Notes: generated by a model from the sequence alone, not told the origin. 64,000 bases of DNA from Kalaharituber pfeilii (GCA_015179045.1 WHUZ01000005.1:1240001-1304000); one strand, 5' to 3'. Numbered from the stretch's first letter, positions 12,741-25,800 are shown. Translations and numbers: made by a program.

Positions 12741-12762
12741 AGTTAAGTACAAGACGGTTGAG

Positions 12763-15700
12763 AGTGAATGGGATGCTGATGGGTATGCATAACGTATCAC
12801 GTTGTTCGTCTCGTAACAAGAGTATCATATTGTTTGTTCTATACCACATATAAGGTTGGATTTCGGTTTCCATCATTTCCTGAAGTTGGCCTTTATTTTT
12901 GTTTTTTTTTTTGCAACTTGTCCCTTCTGTTGTTTCTGAAAAAAAGGTGTGTGTTGGTGCTATTTATTGGTTTCCAGTGCTTCTGCATTCTACACTTTTC
13001 ATCCTGGGTTTCATTGCGGAGTTGCTTCAGAGAACGTTTTGTACTTGATACCCTCTTGGTTTTGTCGGATATTCCATTGTAATCCGTTCTTAGCAGGGTT
13101 AGTTCAGTCTGGAATCAGATCGACGGCTGTTACGGTATTTTATCCATCTGGTGGCAATTGTCTCGCAATACCACGTTTTGCAGCATCTTTGAGACAGAAC
13201 GGACGTGGTAATGTTTGGATGAACTCAATGAGTGATGCCCCTTTCTCCTCCTTAGCTTTCATTTCCATGGATTATTTGGTTATTTCTGCTTTTGCTAGTC
13301 ATCAATTATGACTTTTCTTGAGAGGAGCAGCGTTAGATCCATATATCATATAGAGGGGATACTTATCAATGAATGATTTCCTAGATTAACGATTGCATGG
13401 GACGTACTCTCAAAATGGCAATTCCCGCAGCAGCATTTCACGGGTGAATACGGCGTCTGGCTCTTGCGCTTCTGGACAAAGGGCCTTTGAAATGGAAAAT
13501 ACCAATACCCTAAGTTGCTCTGAGTGCCACCATGTGAAGTTGGAATCTCCGCACGCAATGCATGGTGCATCCTGTTAAAGATGAGGCGGTTTTCAAGCTC
13601 GCTCTGCTGATTATGAATGTCACTCGTGATGTATTTCTGCTATTCTGCACATTGGTTATTATATCAACCAGAGTGGATATCCAGAGGAGTAGACTGAAGC
13701 TAACAGATGCAACCAGGCCGAAGAACGATGGAATAGATCCGCACTTGGGTTGGGCCTGAAGGAGATTGTGTGTTAATATACGCTCGGTAGCCTAGACGCA
13801 CATTGTTTGTGGGCGTGAAGCGCATTGGAACAAGAAGCATTTTATACCACTTAGCCCCTTTCGTTGAAAAAGCAGGTGGCAGATCCACTGCAACGGGAGT
13901 CTTGGGTAAAACCCCGCTAAAGAATTTCCGATAGGTCTCCGCACTGCACACTAAGTGCTCTCCAGGCTGTAATTGGAGGCCCTGGGAAATAGAAGGGGGA
14001 TTATATTGCTCATCTTGGACTTCGTCGGACCATGTACACCGCTGGAACTTGGAATACCGCATGCACCATCTCCGACGACCCCAGGCCACTATTGCCCTTT
14101 GGAATTGAATACGGTATTGTTGTACTTATATTTACTAGAGTTCGGCCTGCTTGGTATGAAAGAAGCCTGCCCAGTACACCGCAATTAACAAGCCTGCAGG
14201 CTAAGCGCAATGACTTTAGGACAGGAGATGCATTTCGCAAGCCATTGCAGAACTGTCGACAAATTTACGCTTTCTGGCAGCCCTGAACCCAATACTGCAT
14301 ATTGTGGAGAGAACCTGCAATTGGGCCTGCACCCGCTCCTGCACACACGGCGCTCAAGGCCTCGCGCGAGTCCTGCGTCTGCGTCCGCCGCGCGCACAGT
14401 CACATCACACACAAAATCCAAGCGGCGAGTATGCCTTTTCTAGCTAGAGATGCCTATCCGAGGTCATACTATACAAGATTGATAAATGCCCTCCCGATCC
14501 CTCCACATCCCCTGGTATGCCCCCCTCCGGATCCACTTGGCCCCCCACCATCTTCACTTATGCCCCCCACCATCCCACACATGGATATCGCATGCATAGT
14601 ACAAGGTCCTGGTCTGGTGCACGCGCATTGCTCTTGCAAAGGTGAAGGCTGGCTGTGGGGAAGTTGTTGGATTACTTGACTTGTACTCTACAATTAGACG
14701 TAGTCGCTGACACAGACATAGTATCCACGAGCACATACTATGCTCCACGCACATCTTGAAGCTTGCTGCATACATTTTGTGTTCGTAACACTTACTCCCC
14801 TTCAGGACACTTACTCCCCTTCAGGACACTTACTCCCCTTCAGGTGAACTAATAATACTCGCCCAGGCCCTGTAGATTGAGCCCTATCGTGAGATACATT
14901 TGAAATCACTGGGTGCTGAGACCAAGACCACTGTTGCTAGGATGCTATCATAGACCAGTGCCCTGAGAAATAAGCCTAGGTTGTCCTTCCCATTCTGTAT
15001 TTCATTCGGCTCAATGCTAAACCATATCTAGCGGTGCTATGCGTCCCGTGCCTTGGGCATGCATGCGATGACAACTGTCAGGATTGAGCCCTTGGTTTGC
15101 AAAATTGTGTAAAGAATAAAAAAAAGAACAGGACTACAGAACGTCCATATGAGCAGCGACTCGTTACTACATTACTCAATCTTTCCATGTGCTGGGTCTA
15201 TAGGCTAGTCTCATTACCAGATGCTACGTCCACATACGCATCATCGATCGAGGATACCATATGCTACTGGCCATTAGCTCCGTTCTAATCGCTGATTAGC
15301 TGCCCCGCCAGGAACATGTTCTTCTGAAAATGCTTCACTAATTATAATTTACTCCGTGTGTAAGTTCAGGTACACTAAACTATGTTGCACGACAGTTTGG
15401 TGTGCAATGTCATCATGCGTTCGAGCTGCAGTTGTGCGATATCAACCGTATGCCTCGATATGGCCCTTCACAGAAACATCGTGCGCCACGGTTTGAGACT
15501 GCTTGCATCACTCATTTCAATTGAGACTGCACTCTATGCTATGGGTGTATGGGAAAAATAGGATTTGAGCCAATATTGCCGCATCTGGGCTGTTTTACTG
15601 AGACCTGGTGGAATTGGCAGTGCTGTTGCTGCCAATTCTTTCTATTCCGCTGATCTCGCAATATGCACGCTATCAGAGGCCAATTGTGGGATAAAATACA

Positions 15701-17720
15701 CAGATTTAGCAGCAGTGCAGGTAGTATTCAGCAGCAGCGGCACATGCCTGCTTGCATGACTTCTGAGACAGATGGAGTACCATCGGTTGGAGCTGAAATA
15801 TCGTACAAGCTCTTACATCAAAAGTCACCCACGATTGGTAACACTCTCAAATTCCCACATGAGAAAGAGTGACCACTCTTTATGATTTCTACTGTACCAT
15901 CACTGATACTGTAAAAGTGTGGGCAAATACACTTCTATACAAATCTCATATTGTGTAGTTGAATTAATTTTACCAGGAACAACTTGCAATAAAAGAATCT
16001 GTAGATCAATATCTGAGTGATACGGCTCTCATATCGGCAGTTTACCCAAGCGTAACATTCTTGACGGCAGATATACCCTTGTCAGTTTGTGACAATGGAC
16101 TTGAATGCTCAGCAAAGTGGCCGGAGTAGAGTGGTCACAGAAAAAAGAAATGTTTGTCGGCTCAGAGCCCATTCACATTATCAGTGGGATACATCAAGGG
16201 TCCAACTAATCGAAGCATTTGAGACATGCCATGCATAGGGAAAATAGTCATGATCTGCTGGGATCGGCGGGCAGCCATTTTCACTACACTTGCTCGGTAT
16301 GCCGCTATCTAACTTCAAAACGTCAGCCCTTAAAGAGGTCACTTCAGGAAGGCTGTGATGGAGCAATTGGTAGTGCTCAGGATACCTATTATGGTTCTGC
16401 TTTCAGAGCTGGTATGTGAAGCTGGAAATGATGTAAGTCTGATCGTCCGATTGTCGGAATGCAGTTCCGGCCTTGATTTTGATTTACATTGCTTTTTCTT
16501 CAGTTGCCATGTGTTCTCTTTAGCTAGGAGGAAGAAACTGAAGCAGTCCAGGCTTTTATATGTAACGTGGTTACTAATGCAAGCGCCTTTACTCGAGCAG
16601 GGGCGGCAACAGCTTGATAAGAAACCGTTGCAACTTATTTTGAGGTGTTATCGATATCAACTGGACGGGGGGACCAGACTAGGGCGTTTGGCCCATCTCT
16701 ATTATGCTTAGTGTGTATGACCTTCGTAACCATGTTATTGATTAGTCTCGAACCATCATCGACAAGTGCTTGTCCTTCAGTATATATGCATGGAAATTTA
16801 CAGAGTAAGGCGGCAGTATAATCGACCCAAAATGCACATATCAGAAGGAGGTACATATTAGCAGGGAGTTGAATTGGTTGCGGGAAATGAGGGGCTATGC
16901 GAGCCATTCGTGAACAATGATTTTCCTGGCTGGGGTAATCGAATAACATAATGGGTATACTTATTGGGATATATGTCAATCAAGGAGGGTGTAGGAAGAG
17001 GAGTCAATCACTAGGCGGGATTTGATGGAAGAAAAAAGAATTTTATATTTAATTACGTTCAACAGCCTATAAAGGTGCATTGGAAAGCGACGCAAGTGGA
17101 CACGATAAGGTCAAGAACACCCTCTGTGAGTGGATGTGCTTATAGGTTTTGCCTCAGACGGGGTAATCAAGTATACTCATGCCGGTTAACATCTGTGTAG
17201 AAAAGCAAGTTCATTGCTGGTCTGCAGCAGAACTATCACTGGGTTCATTACAGGGAATCTGCCCAGGATCAATGGTTGATATTCTTCGAATCAAGTAGTT
17301 TTCCAAAGCATTCGGCCATTTAAGGTCAAAAGATTGAACCGAGTACTTTCTCTCCAAAAATAATAAACGGTTGACCTTGATCAGGTGGCGGAAATAAATC
17401 TCTATTCGATATTCACGTACTCTATTAGGACATCTATTCACCCAGCGTTCACAGGCTACACAGAGTCTGGGCACGGGAACAAGGTTACACGAGTTTGGGG
17501 CTGTGTCATAAGGCAATTGAGTCATGGACTGACCTGACTCCAAATCGCTGGATATAGTAGATTGATTTGTTAGTGTTACAAGTAAAACATCCACAGGAAT
17601 TACTGAGAAGAGATGGTTAGCAGATTTCGGTTTACAAGCAGTGGAAACGGTACATGAAACAGTCATACTCACTTGTACAGAAGCCGGAATAAACAGGCAA
17701 AGGAAAGACAATATGACCCA
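12763..17720. other. Gene-free spacer, about 5 kb
   Basis: No gene accepted. Weak minus-strand open frames at 13700-14240 and 17211-17711 were considered and not called. A 19-bp tandem repeat lies at 14788-14844. Otherwise the sequence is of ordinary composition with frequent stops in all frames. Confidence 0.5.
14788..14844. repeat. Three perfect tandem copies of a 19-bp unit
   Basis: The unit ACACTTACTCCCCTTCAGG is repeated exactly three times with period 19 and no mismatches. It lies in a gene-free region. Perfect identity suggests recent expansion or homogenisation. Confidence 0.95.
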
Positions 17721-18830
17721 CTACTCGCCGCGGCAAATTGCTATAAACTCGTCCTTACTTACTGCAGGTCAACACCAACGTTAGCCAAACGTGAGCCGGA
17801 AGAGGGGGATATGTTGTTGAGTCCAGTGGGAGCAACGAACTCAGATTGTCATTATCTAAGTCGAATTCCCGTATCATAGCTTGTATTTCTTCTTCCTCCA
17901 AATTTTCACCCAACTCTTTCGCCACTCGCCGCAGGTCTTCTACACCAATTCGTAGTTCCTCGCCCTGAGGCCCTTGCACTGCAGTTCCTGCGAACAGTGA
18001 AAAGGCTCGTATGATTTCTTCCAGAGGGTCACGTGCTGCGATCTTTTCTGCCATCACTTGGGCGAAGGCATCGTAGGTGATAAACATGCGGTTCGATGGA
18101 GGGTTGCCTTGAATGCCATGTTTGCGAAGAATCCGTAATACTTCAGGTTTGTCTTCATCGAAGCCAAGAGCTTTCATGGCTACCTTTTGCGTCAATTAGC
18201 ATTTATGCAATGAGGAAGTGGCGAAACCGAGAGTGAAGCGGCTAGCTCACCTTCAATTCATGATAATCGATTTTCTTATCCTTATCCAAATCGAATAGTT
18301 CAAACTGTTGTGCGCGCAAAATGAACAATAATCATATTCTCTGAATTAGTTTCCTGATGTATATTGTGACGCGTTTTTGTACTATACGCGTGAGGTTCTC
18401 GCTCCAGGAGGTCACGCGTAGTTTTCGCGTTTCATGGGCGTAGAACATAGGCGTAGAATTGAGTACTGAGGAGCCAGGGGAACACGGGGGAGGAAGTGCG
18501 GAGATGCTTCACTAGGGGAAACGGGAACACCAAAAAGAAACTTACAGCTTCTCGTATTTCCTCCCGCTGCTCTTCGCTGAGTTCTACCTGGGCCTGTTGC
18601 TGGCGTTGAGGAGGTTGGGGCTGTCGCTGGCTCGTACTGGGGCCAGCCTGACTGGAGCGCATTCCGCCGGACGTACCACCACCGATACCGCCGCCGCCCA
18701 GAACGTTGAATCGAGAGTGTCCGCCGGTAGTAGAGCTAGTGACTTGGGCAGGGTTCAATGCAGGCGGAGGAGAGTGGGCCGTTCGACGAGGAGGCCGGGT
18801 TGTAGAGGGTCCCGCTGTGGAGGAAAACAT
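17721..18830 (-). CDS. cdc31: Centrin (Cdc31-type EF-hand protein)
   Basis: Centrin-family calcium-binding protein; in fungi Cdc31 acts in spindle pole body duplication and with Sac3/TREX-2 at nuclear pores. Four exons (18830-18546, 18304-18251, 18183-17841, 17761-17721) join to 240 residues. Residues 1-85 are a Ser/Gly/Gln-rich extension. The centrin core starts at LSEEQREEIREAFELFDLD. EF1 is canonical (DLDKDKKIDYHE, about 100-111), as is EF4 (DLDNDNLISKDE, about 221-232). EF4 forms only across the last intron, which uses a GTTCGT donor and supports the model. The EF2 and EF3 loops have lost their acidic ligands, and EF3 carries an insertion (AGTAVQGPQGEE). The gene is divergent from the nucleoporin gene about 1 kb away. 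Confidence 0.93.
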
Positions 18831-19863
18831 GGAGAGGAGTGTTTATTGTGAGTATAAGGGGGGTGGGGGGTGGGGGGGAGGTGTTGGCTGCGAATTGCTA
18901 GTTACTTGTGGTGCGCGTTGCTGCTCAAGCCGACGCAGGGGGCCGCACGGTGCAGAGCGAGACGGTTGTTGTCGCCTCCAGTTTACCGCCAACGGTAGTC
19001 TGGTTGCGCCAACGGTGCGGATCAAGTCTGCACTTCTGCGAAGCTTGCCGCTGTGTTTTCGGTGCTAGCGGGGCCTAAAGAGAGCCGGGGCGTCTGGTCT
19101 GTACTGTATCTGGATGGGGGGCGGTTGCAAAGGTTTGCTGGCGGAAACAGGATCGTGTGGACGTGCCTCGGATTTCTCGTAGCCAGAGCGTTGTCCATTC
19201 TTCCAAACAGAGCACAATGCACGCCACAAGGTATCAGCTCCCAGTTCCAGGCTGCCAGCAGCCTCGTGACTTGGAATTCATCTTGCATCAAGCAGCGAGC
19301 GATTCACAGCGCAAGACATGGCTCGATTGTGGCGCAGTGTCGTGTGCAGTGTCCTCCAATGGCCTCATGCCAAGCCCCAGTAGCAGCACACGCTGACTGT
19401 TCTATGACTCTTAGACGCTGCGTGGTCGGTGACGGACTCAAGGATACACATGCGGTGCACTTTGGCCCTGCGTAGCTATGAGTCTTAACTCTTTGCTGCA
19501 TGTAGATCTTGGCACCATCACCCTCACGCTGACAGCGTCGATGTGCTTTTTCCTGACTCTTCAGTACGCCAGCAGCCTTTTATCCGCCACACACTCTTCG
19601 CACGCCTTCCACAGGAGTCACTCCACTCCATCACCTTCTGCCCTTAAATAGTTCTCATCTTCTACGCAGATCCTCATTGTGTTTGCATTCTCGTCAGTGG
19701 AGTAGCCGCCAACTTCGAACCTTTGCCACCATTTGGTGATCTTTACGCGGCGTTCTAGCAAGCTCAGCCCGACATCAGGGAAGAAACTTAATAACCCTCA
19801 CCATATCATAAAAAGTAGCAGGAGCAAGGTCAACAGTACAGAATCGAAACGAATCTCCTCACC
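18831..19863. promoter_or_regulatory. Divergent promoter region, centrin / Nup98-96
   Basis: A spacer of 1,033 bp between two genes transcribed away from each other. It must hold both promoters. A G-rich tract (GGGGTGGGGGGTGGGGGGGA, 18859-18878) lies directly upstream of the centrin ATG. No individual transcription-factor site can be assigned with confidence. Confidence 0.5.
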
Positions 19864-22800
19864 ATGTTCGGGTCTGGCACGTCCGGAACGGGAGGATTTG
19901 GGGGATTTGGTCAGAATACCCAACAGCCGGCTGGCACTGGGGGTGTGTTTGGTGGAGGAGCAGGAGGAGGGGGAGGAGGGGGAGGAGCAGGAACTGGATT
20001 CGGTCAAACAACAGGTACTGGTGAGTTGAATTCCATCGCACAAGTTACTACAATTGCCTTTCAGGTTGCCCTACCAAACGCAGCAATACAGTAAAAGTCA
20101 CAGAAGATATCATCTTGTAAATTTCACTGCACAGTTTGGCGTCAAACTACTTGAATGGCGCGTCTCTGGGCACTGTGACAATTACCGGCTCTGGTATACC
20201 AGGATTCGAAACTGAATTACGCGTCTACAGGCACAGGCTTTGGTCAAACAGGAACTGGTGGTGGGTTTGGAACAAGTGGTGGCTTTGGTCAGCCTCAACA
20301 ACAAAGCGCTGGATTCGGTGGAACAGGTACTCTATCTCCAGTTTCATCATGAGAATCCATCACCTCTTCCATCACTGAGCATGTTCTGAATCCACCTACC
20401 AAATCTTGTGGATGACAAAAGCGCCTTTGGCTATTGCAATACTGCGATTCTTGTTCGGTGTTGGAATAGAAGAATTGCAACGTCGAGCAGCATGGATACT
20501 AACATAGAATATTTTTTACAGGATTTGGTTCAACGGCGAATACTGGCTTTGGTACGAAACCTGCATTCGGATCAACTACAACGGGAACTGGCCTTTTCGG
20601 ATCTACCCCATCAACCACAACTAGTGGATTTGGTGCATTTGGAAGTGGAACAACAACCGGAGGATTTGGTTCCACAACGACCCCGAGCACGACTGCGGGG
20701 ACGTTCGGAAAACCGTTTGGGTCTACAACGACGACAGCGGGAAGTACTGGCGGACTATTTAGTACAGCAGGCCCGACCACTGGCGGATTTGGTACCGGAA
20801 GCACAATTGGTTTCGGGGGCGCCACATCTGTTCCAATTAGTGGTACATCCAATCCGGTTTTTACTCCTACGCAGGAGAAGGATCCCGCCGGTACTTCGAT
20901 GAATCATTTCCAAACTATCTCGTTTATGCCTGCGTATCAGAAGTTTTCTCTCGAGGTAATTATTTGCTACAATTAATTATTGTAACAAAATAGAAGCTAA
21001 TACATGCAATAGGAATTGAGATTACAAGACTATATGCAAGGCAGGCGCTACGGGAATGAATCTGGTGCAGGTGCATTTGGTGTCCCTACTGGTTTTGGAA
21101 CTGGTTTTGGTACACAACAGCAACAAGGGACTGGGTTCGGCAGTGCAGGTACTACTGGCGGGTTATTCGCCTCTACTCCCCAGAACCAGCAAAATACGGG
21201 TTTTGGCAGCACTGGTGGATTTGGTGGTACAACAACGGGTAGCACTGGGCTTTTTGGTACTAAGCCTGCCGGAACTGGTCTGTTTGGAAATACCCCTTCA
21301 ACTACTACTGGCGGCGGGCTATTTGGTACACAAAATCAAAGTGCTCCAGGGTTTGGAACGGGGACTGCAGGTGCATTTGGTACACAGACGCAGCCTTCGT
21401 CTGGAAGCCTGTTTGGCGGCGCTACTACATCTGGTACTGGTTTCGGCCAAACTCAGACAACTGGGTTTGTGTCTACTCCTTCTGCAGGCGGTGGGTTGTT
21501 TGGCGCTCAGAATCAACCTAGCACACCTTTCGCAAGCACTCAACCATCCACTGGAACAGGTGCATTTGGAACAGGTTTCGGGCAAACCCCGCAAGCTCAG
21601 AACCAGCCCGCACCGTTTGGCGGATTCGGAACAAGTACTCAGCAGAGCCAGCAAAATAAGCCGTTTGGTTCAGGGTTTGGATCAACTCCAACAAGTGGCA
21701 CTGGCTTGTTTGGCCCCGGCCCCAGCCAGCAACAACAGCAACAACCCGGGCAAACTGGTGGGTTATTTAGTCAAAAGCCTGCATTTGGCACTGGTACGAC
21801 ATCGACTTCCGGTACTGGCCTTTTCGGTACTGCCCCTAGTACTGCGGCGACCTCGGCCGGACTCTTTGGCTCAACTCCCTCGGCGCCATCTAGTGGTGGG
21901 CTTTTTGGAAGTGGGCAGCAAAATCAGCAGCAGAGCACTGGTCTCTTCGGCAGTAAGCCTTCCGGAGGTCTCTTTGGAAGCTCTGCTGCTCCTGCGGCTT
22001 CTAATACTAGCGGTTTGTTTGGGGGCAACCAGCAGCAGCAAGGGACTGGTTTTGGCGCTGGTCAACAGCAGCAGCCAAGTCTGGGCGGAAGTGGGTTTTT
22101 TAGCAATTCTATGATTGGCAATCAGCCCGGTCAGCAACCCCAACTTTTTTCTTCTTCTATTAACGACCCCAACCCATATGGCACTAGTCCCCTACTCTCT
22201 GGAAGTGTCCAGGCTTCAGGCCCTCTTGCAACCCCTATTGGGTCCGTGCAGAAGAAGAAATCAGCAATGTTGCCTCAGAGCAAAATTGCGCCACGGGCAT
22301 CTCAACTGACGCCACGTCTGGGTGCGAGCTTCTCTCGATCCAGTTCTCCCTTCGCTACATCGTCCTCAACCAGCGCCTCTCTGGCGGGCTCCAGTCTTGG
22401 AAGGTCCATTTCCCCGAGTGCGAGTAAACTTCATCTTTTCGACAGCGACGATTCTGTTTTGAGTGCGGGAGCCTTCACCCCTTCAGCTGGCAATAGAGTC
22501 GCTAGCTTAAAGAGATTAGTTATTGATCGGAACATCAGGGATGCTGACTTGTTTAATGGTGCAAGTGATCTAAAAGGTATTGCTAGTGGCTCGAAGGATG
22601 ATGGAAAGCCAAAGGGAATCTTAAAGAAAGCAGTGTCCTTTGACAAGAAGGATTCGGACCTCTTCGGCAAGGATGAAACTCCAGCTAGTAGCTCTAGGCA
22701 GCAACAATCTGGCTCTCCAACCGCTGAAGATATGGGATATCTTAGATCGCCAGCTGCTCGAAACCGCAAAGAGAATGTAGACGAGTCTTCTACGGCAACC

Positions 22801-25800
22801 GGTGAGCAAATTACTGTTCAAGGCAATGAAGTTGCCGTCATTGGGGAAAATTCTGAGACAGCAAACGACCATGGAACATACTGGATGGTACCCAGCTTAG
22901 CAACGTTGAAGAGCATGCCAAAGGAGAAACTTAAGCATGTCACCAATTTGACTGTCGGCCGAAAGGGTTATGGTCAGATCAGATTCGAGCCCGCCGTCGA
23001 CTTAACTCATATCAACCCTGAAGATATCATGGACGGTATTGTTGTCTTCCAGAGCAGGGTGTGCACAGTCTACCCGGAGCATCTCCCTAAACCCCCTCCA
23101 GGAAGCGGGCTCAATGTTCCTTCTATCATCAGCCTGGAGGATTGTTTTCCTCAATATAAGGATACCAGAGGCCCGGTCAAGGATCCTGAGCATCCTCGTT
23201 ACATTGCACATCTTAACCGTCTTAAGAATATCAAGGATACGGAGTTCATCGATTACGTTGCTGCAGAAGGAATCTGGATTTTCAGGGTCAAGCATTTCAC
23301 AACTTATGGATTGGTTGAATCCGACGATGAGGAGCAGGGTGACGAGCTTCTAGAGGAAGAAGACAGCACTCCAAAGCGGCGTGCTTTTTTCGAGGACTCT
23401 ACAATTTTCGGTCACCAGACCTTTGATGGGGACGCTGACATCTCTGGGATCGTTGACGATGATGACTCATCTGCTGTTGATGATACATTTGAATTTAGAA
23501 AACTTCGATCATCAGTAGCCTCTCAAGCCTCTCAGGCCTCAGCTCATCCTGGTTCTTTTACAGGTGAAGATGAGAGTAATCAAGAGCTAACTACTACTAC
23601 GGAGGATGCCACAAACGAAATCTCTGAGGAATCTTTTTTAGGGGAAGGCTTCGCAGACTCTATCGAGGAGGAAGATGAAGAAGAAGAGGACCTCGATGAT
23701 GAAGAAGAGCCTGCGGAGCTGGAGTCAACGGAGGAAATCGACGAATCTGTGACAATTAACAGTGGAGGTGCTTCTCCAGAAGTTCCCTCAACACCAGTTC
23801 TTTCACCCACAAAGAAACCTATTGAGCCAATTGCAGCCTCTACGCCAAAAGCCTTGCCGCTTGCGACCAACTGGACTGAGCAACTCAATTTGACAATCAG
23901 CCCCGTCAAACGGAAGAAAAATTTGATCAGCATGAGTCCAGTAAGGGCTAGAATTGATCTTTCCCCTTTGAGAGCCCAAAGGAGAGCTCAAGTGATTGAG
24001 CCTCTGAACTACGGATACATGGATATGGTCAATGATTTGTTTTCTGGAGGAGTGATGGATACCGAGGTGGAAGCTGGTCAGAAGGATGTACGGAGTCCTA
24101 TCAAGAAGGGTTATTTCCAAGAGGTGTGATTTATTCCAGCGATGATTCTCCTTGCTTTTTTCTTTTCTATTTTAATGTCTTGTTTTCTTTTGATAGTCAT
24201 GTATCTTAAGTGAATAAATGAACTTACGAACTGGGTATGTGTAGTCACTGCGTCGTTCGCGAGCCAATTTCCGTGTAATATCTCAAGAAGAATGTAATTC
24301 AACTGTAAGGCCAGTATGGAGCGCAGAGGGGAAGCTGCTATACGTTGGTGAGTTGGTTGATTCAATCAAGCAAGGAAAGCCTAGTCATCCCTTGGCATCA
24401 AAGGCCAGAGTGGCACAGCTTAAATCTATCCCAGAGGTAAATATCTGTTTTATGTCTTCGTTGGTTTGCTGCAGCACGTGCTAACATGGTCAATAGAAGA
24501 GTGGGGAACTTGCATCGATTTTGGAGTTGCAGTTTAATTGCACTGAAATCAAGATTGACGAATATGGAGTCCCATGGGCAGAGCTAAAATATTCGACGCT
24601 ATTTGATTCGTTTGCAGGAATCCAATGGGATGATAAGCCGTCATCACGCTATGAGAGAAGTGTCTGGAAACTTGCCAGTGTGCTCTTTGACCCTATTGAG
24701 GAACAGCATGACGGAATGGATATAATGCAGTTGCACCAAAGGATACGCAAGCAGAAGTTGTCCAGGTTCCTGGAGGAGATTGTTGAAAGGACTGTTGACT
24801 ACCATGCTAGAACCGCTGGTAGTCTTGAGGAGGTTGCGTTGGCTCATCTCACTGGACACCGTGTCGAGCAGGCTTGTGCGTCACTACTAGAAGCTAATGC
24901 ATTCAGGCTTGCTACACTGATCCCAATGATTGGTGGGGATAACATCTTAAGAGAGGAGATGAAGAGACAACTTTTTGAGTGGAAGCAAAAAGGGTTTTTG
25001 TCCGAGTTTTCTTTGCCTATTCGAGCACTGTACGAGCTTCTAGCGGGCAATACGTGTTATTCTGATGGGCTTCAGAAGCCGTACGAAGATGCCGCACCGA
25101 GTTTCTTCATCTCGCAGCAGTTTAATCTCGATTGGAAACGTACGTTCGGGTTGAAGCTTTGGTATGGCACAACTGAGGACCAGGATTTGTCCGAGGCGGT
25201 CCTGAGATATGAGGAGGACTTCAAGAAATATCCTGGAGACGTGCAGAAGCCAACTCCATGGTATGCACCAGAAAATGCGGAAACAGAAGAGTTTGATTTG
25301 CTCTGGGGACTGTTGAAGACTTATGCCGATGTGTTCTTGTTCCCGAATGGCGATGGGCAAGTGGTGCTTGAAGATGTTCTTAGCACCAAGTGGGCGGACA
25401 AGGAGCGTAATGACTACCGCTTGCCCTGGCAGCTTCGCACTCTGATGGTGCGCCGCAGAATTCGCGACTTCTCGGTACCAGACATGAAAATCGAAGATTA
25501 CCAGCATAAGATTGGAGATGACTTGACGGTGAGTTTTGCGGCACAGCTCGAGGGGCAAGGGCACTGGGAGTGGGCTATGTTTGTCATTATTCATTTGAAT
25601 GATGGTGATGCGAGGGAGTTGGCAGTGAGGAACTTTCTAGGGAGGCATGTAGAGGATTTGGAGGTGGGAAGTGAGAAGTTTGCGTTTGTGAAGAAGTTGA
25701 TGGTGCCGGAGAAGTGGATTTATGAGGCTAAGGTATTTTCTAATATTTTGACTACAGTCGTGGTGGAAGTTACTAATGAGTTTTACATTCTAGGCTTTGC

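Noticed and set aside
13346..14240. Minus-strand open frames with protein-like text (e.g. LQPGEHLVCSAETYRKFFSG)
   Set aside because: The frames shift relative to each other, no coherent intron set joins them, and I recognise no family. They could be a decayed gene, but there is not enough support to call one.
17211..17711. 166-residue minus-strand open frame starting 10 bp after the centrin stop
   Set aside because: A strong intron signal interrupts it and splicing shifts its frame with no upstream ATG. It is more likely centrin 3'UTR or downstream sequence. The intron signal is kept as a finding.
20408..22114. Long alternate-frame ORFs within the nucleoporin FG region (164 and 352 residues)
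   Set aside because: They are frame shadows of repetitive FG codons; the sense frame encodes clear FG, GLEBS and autoprotease domains.
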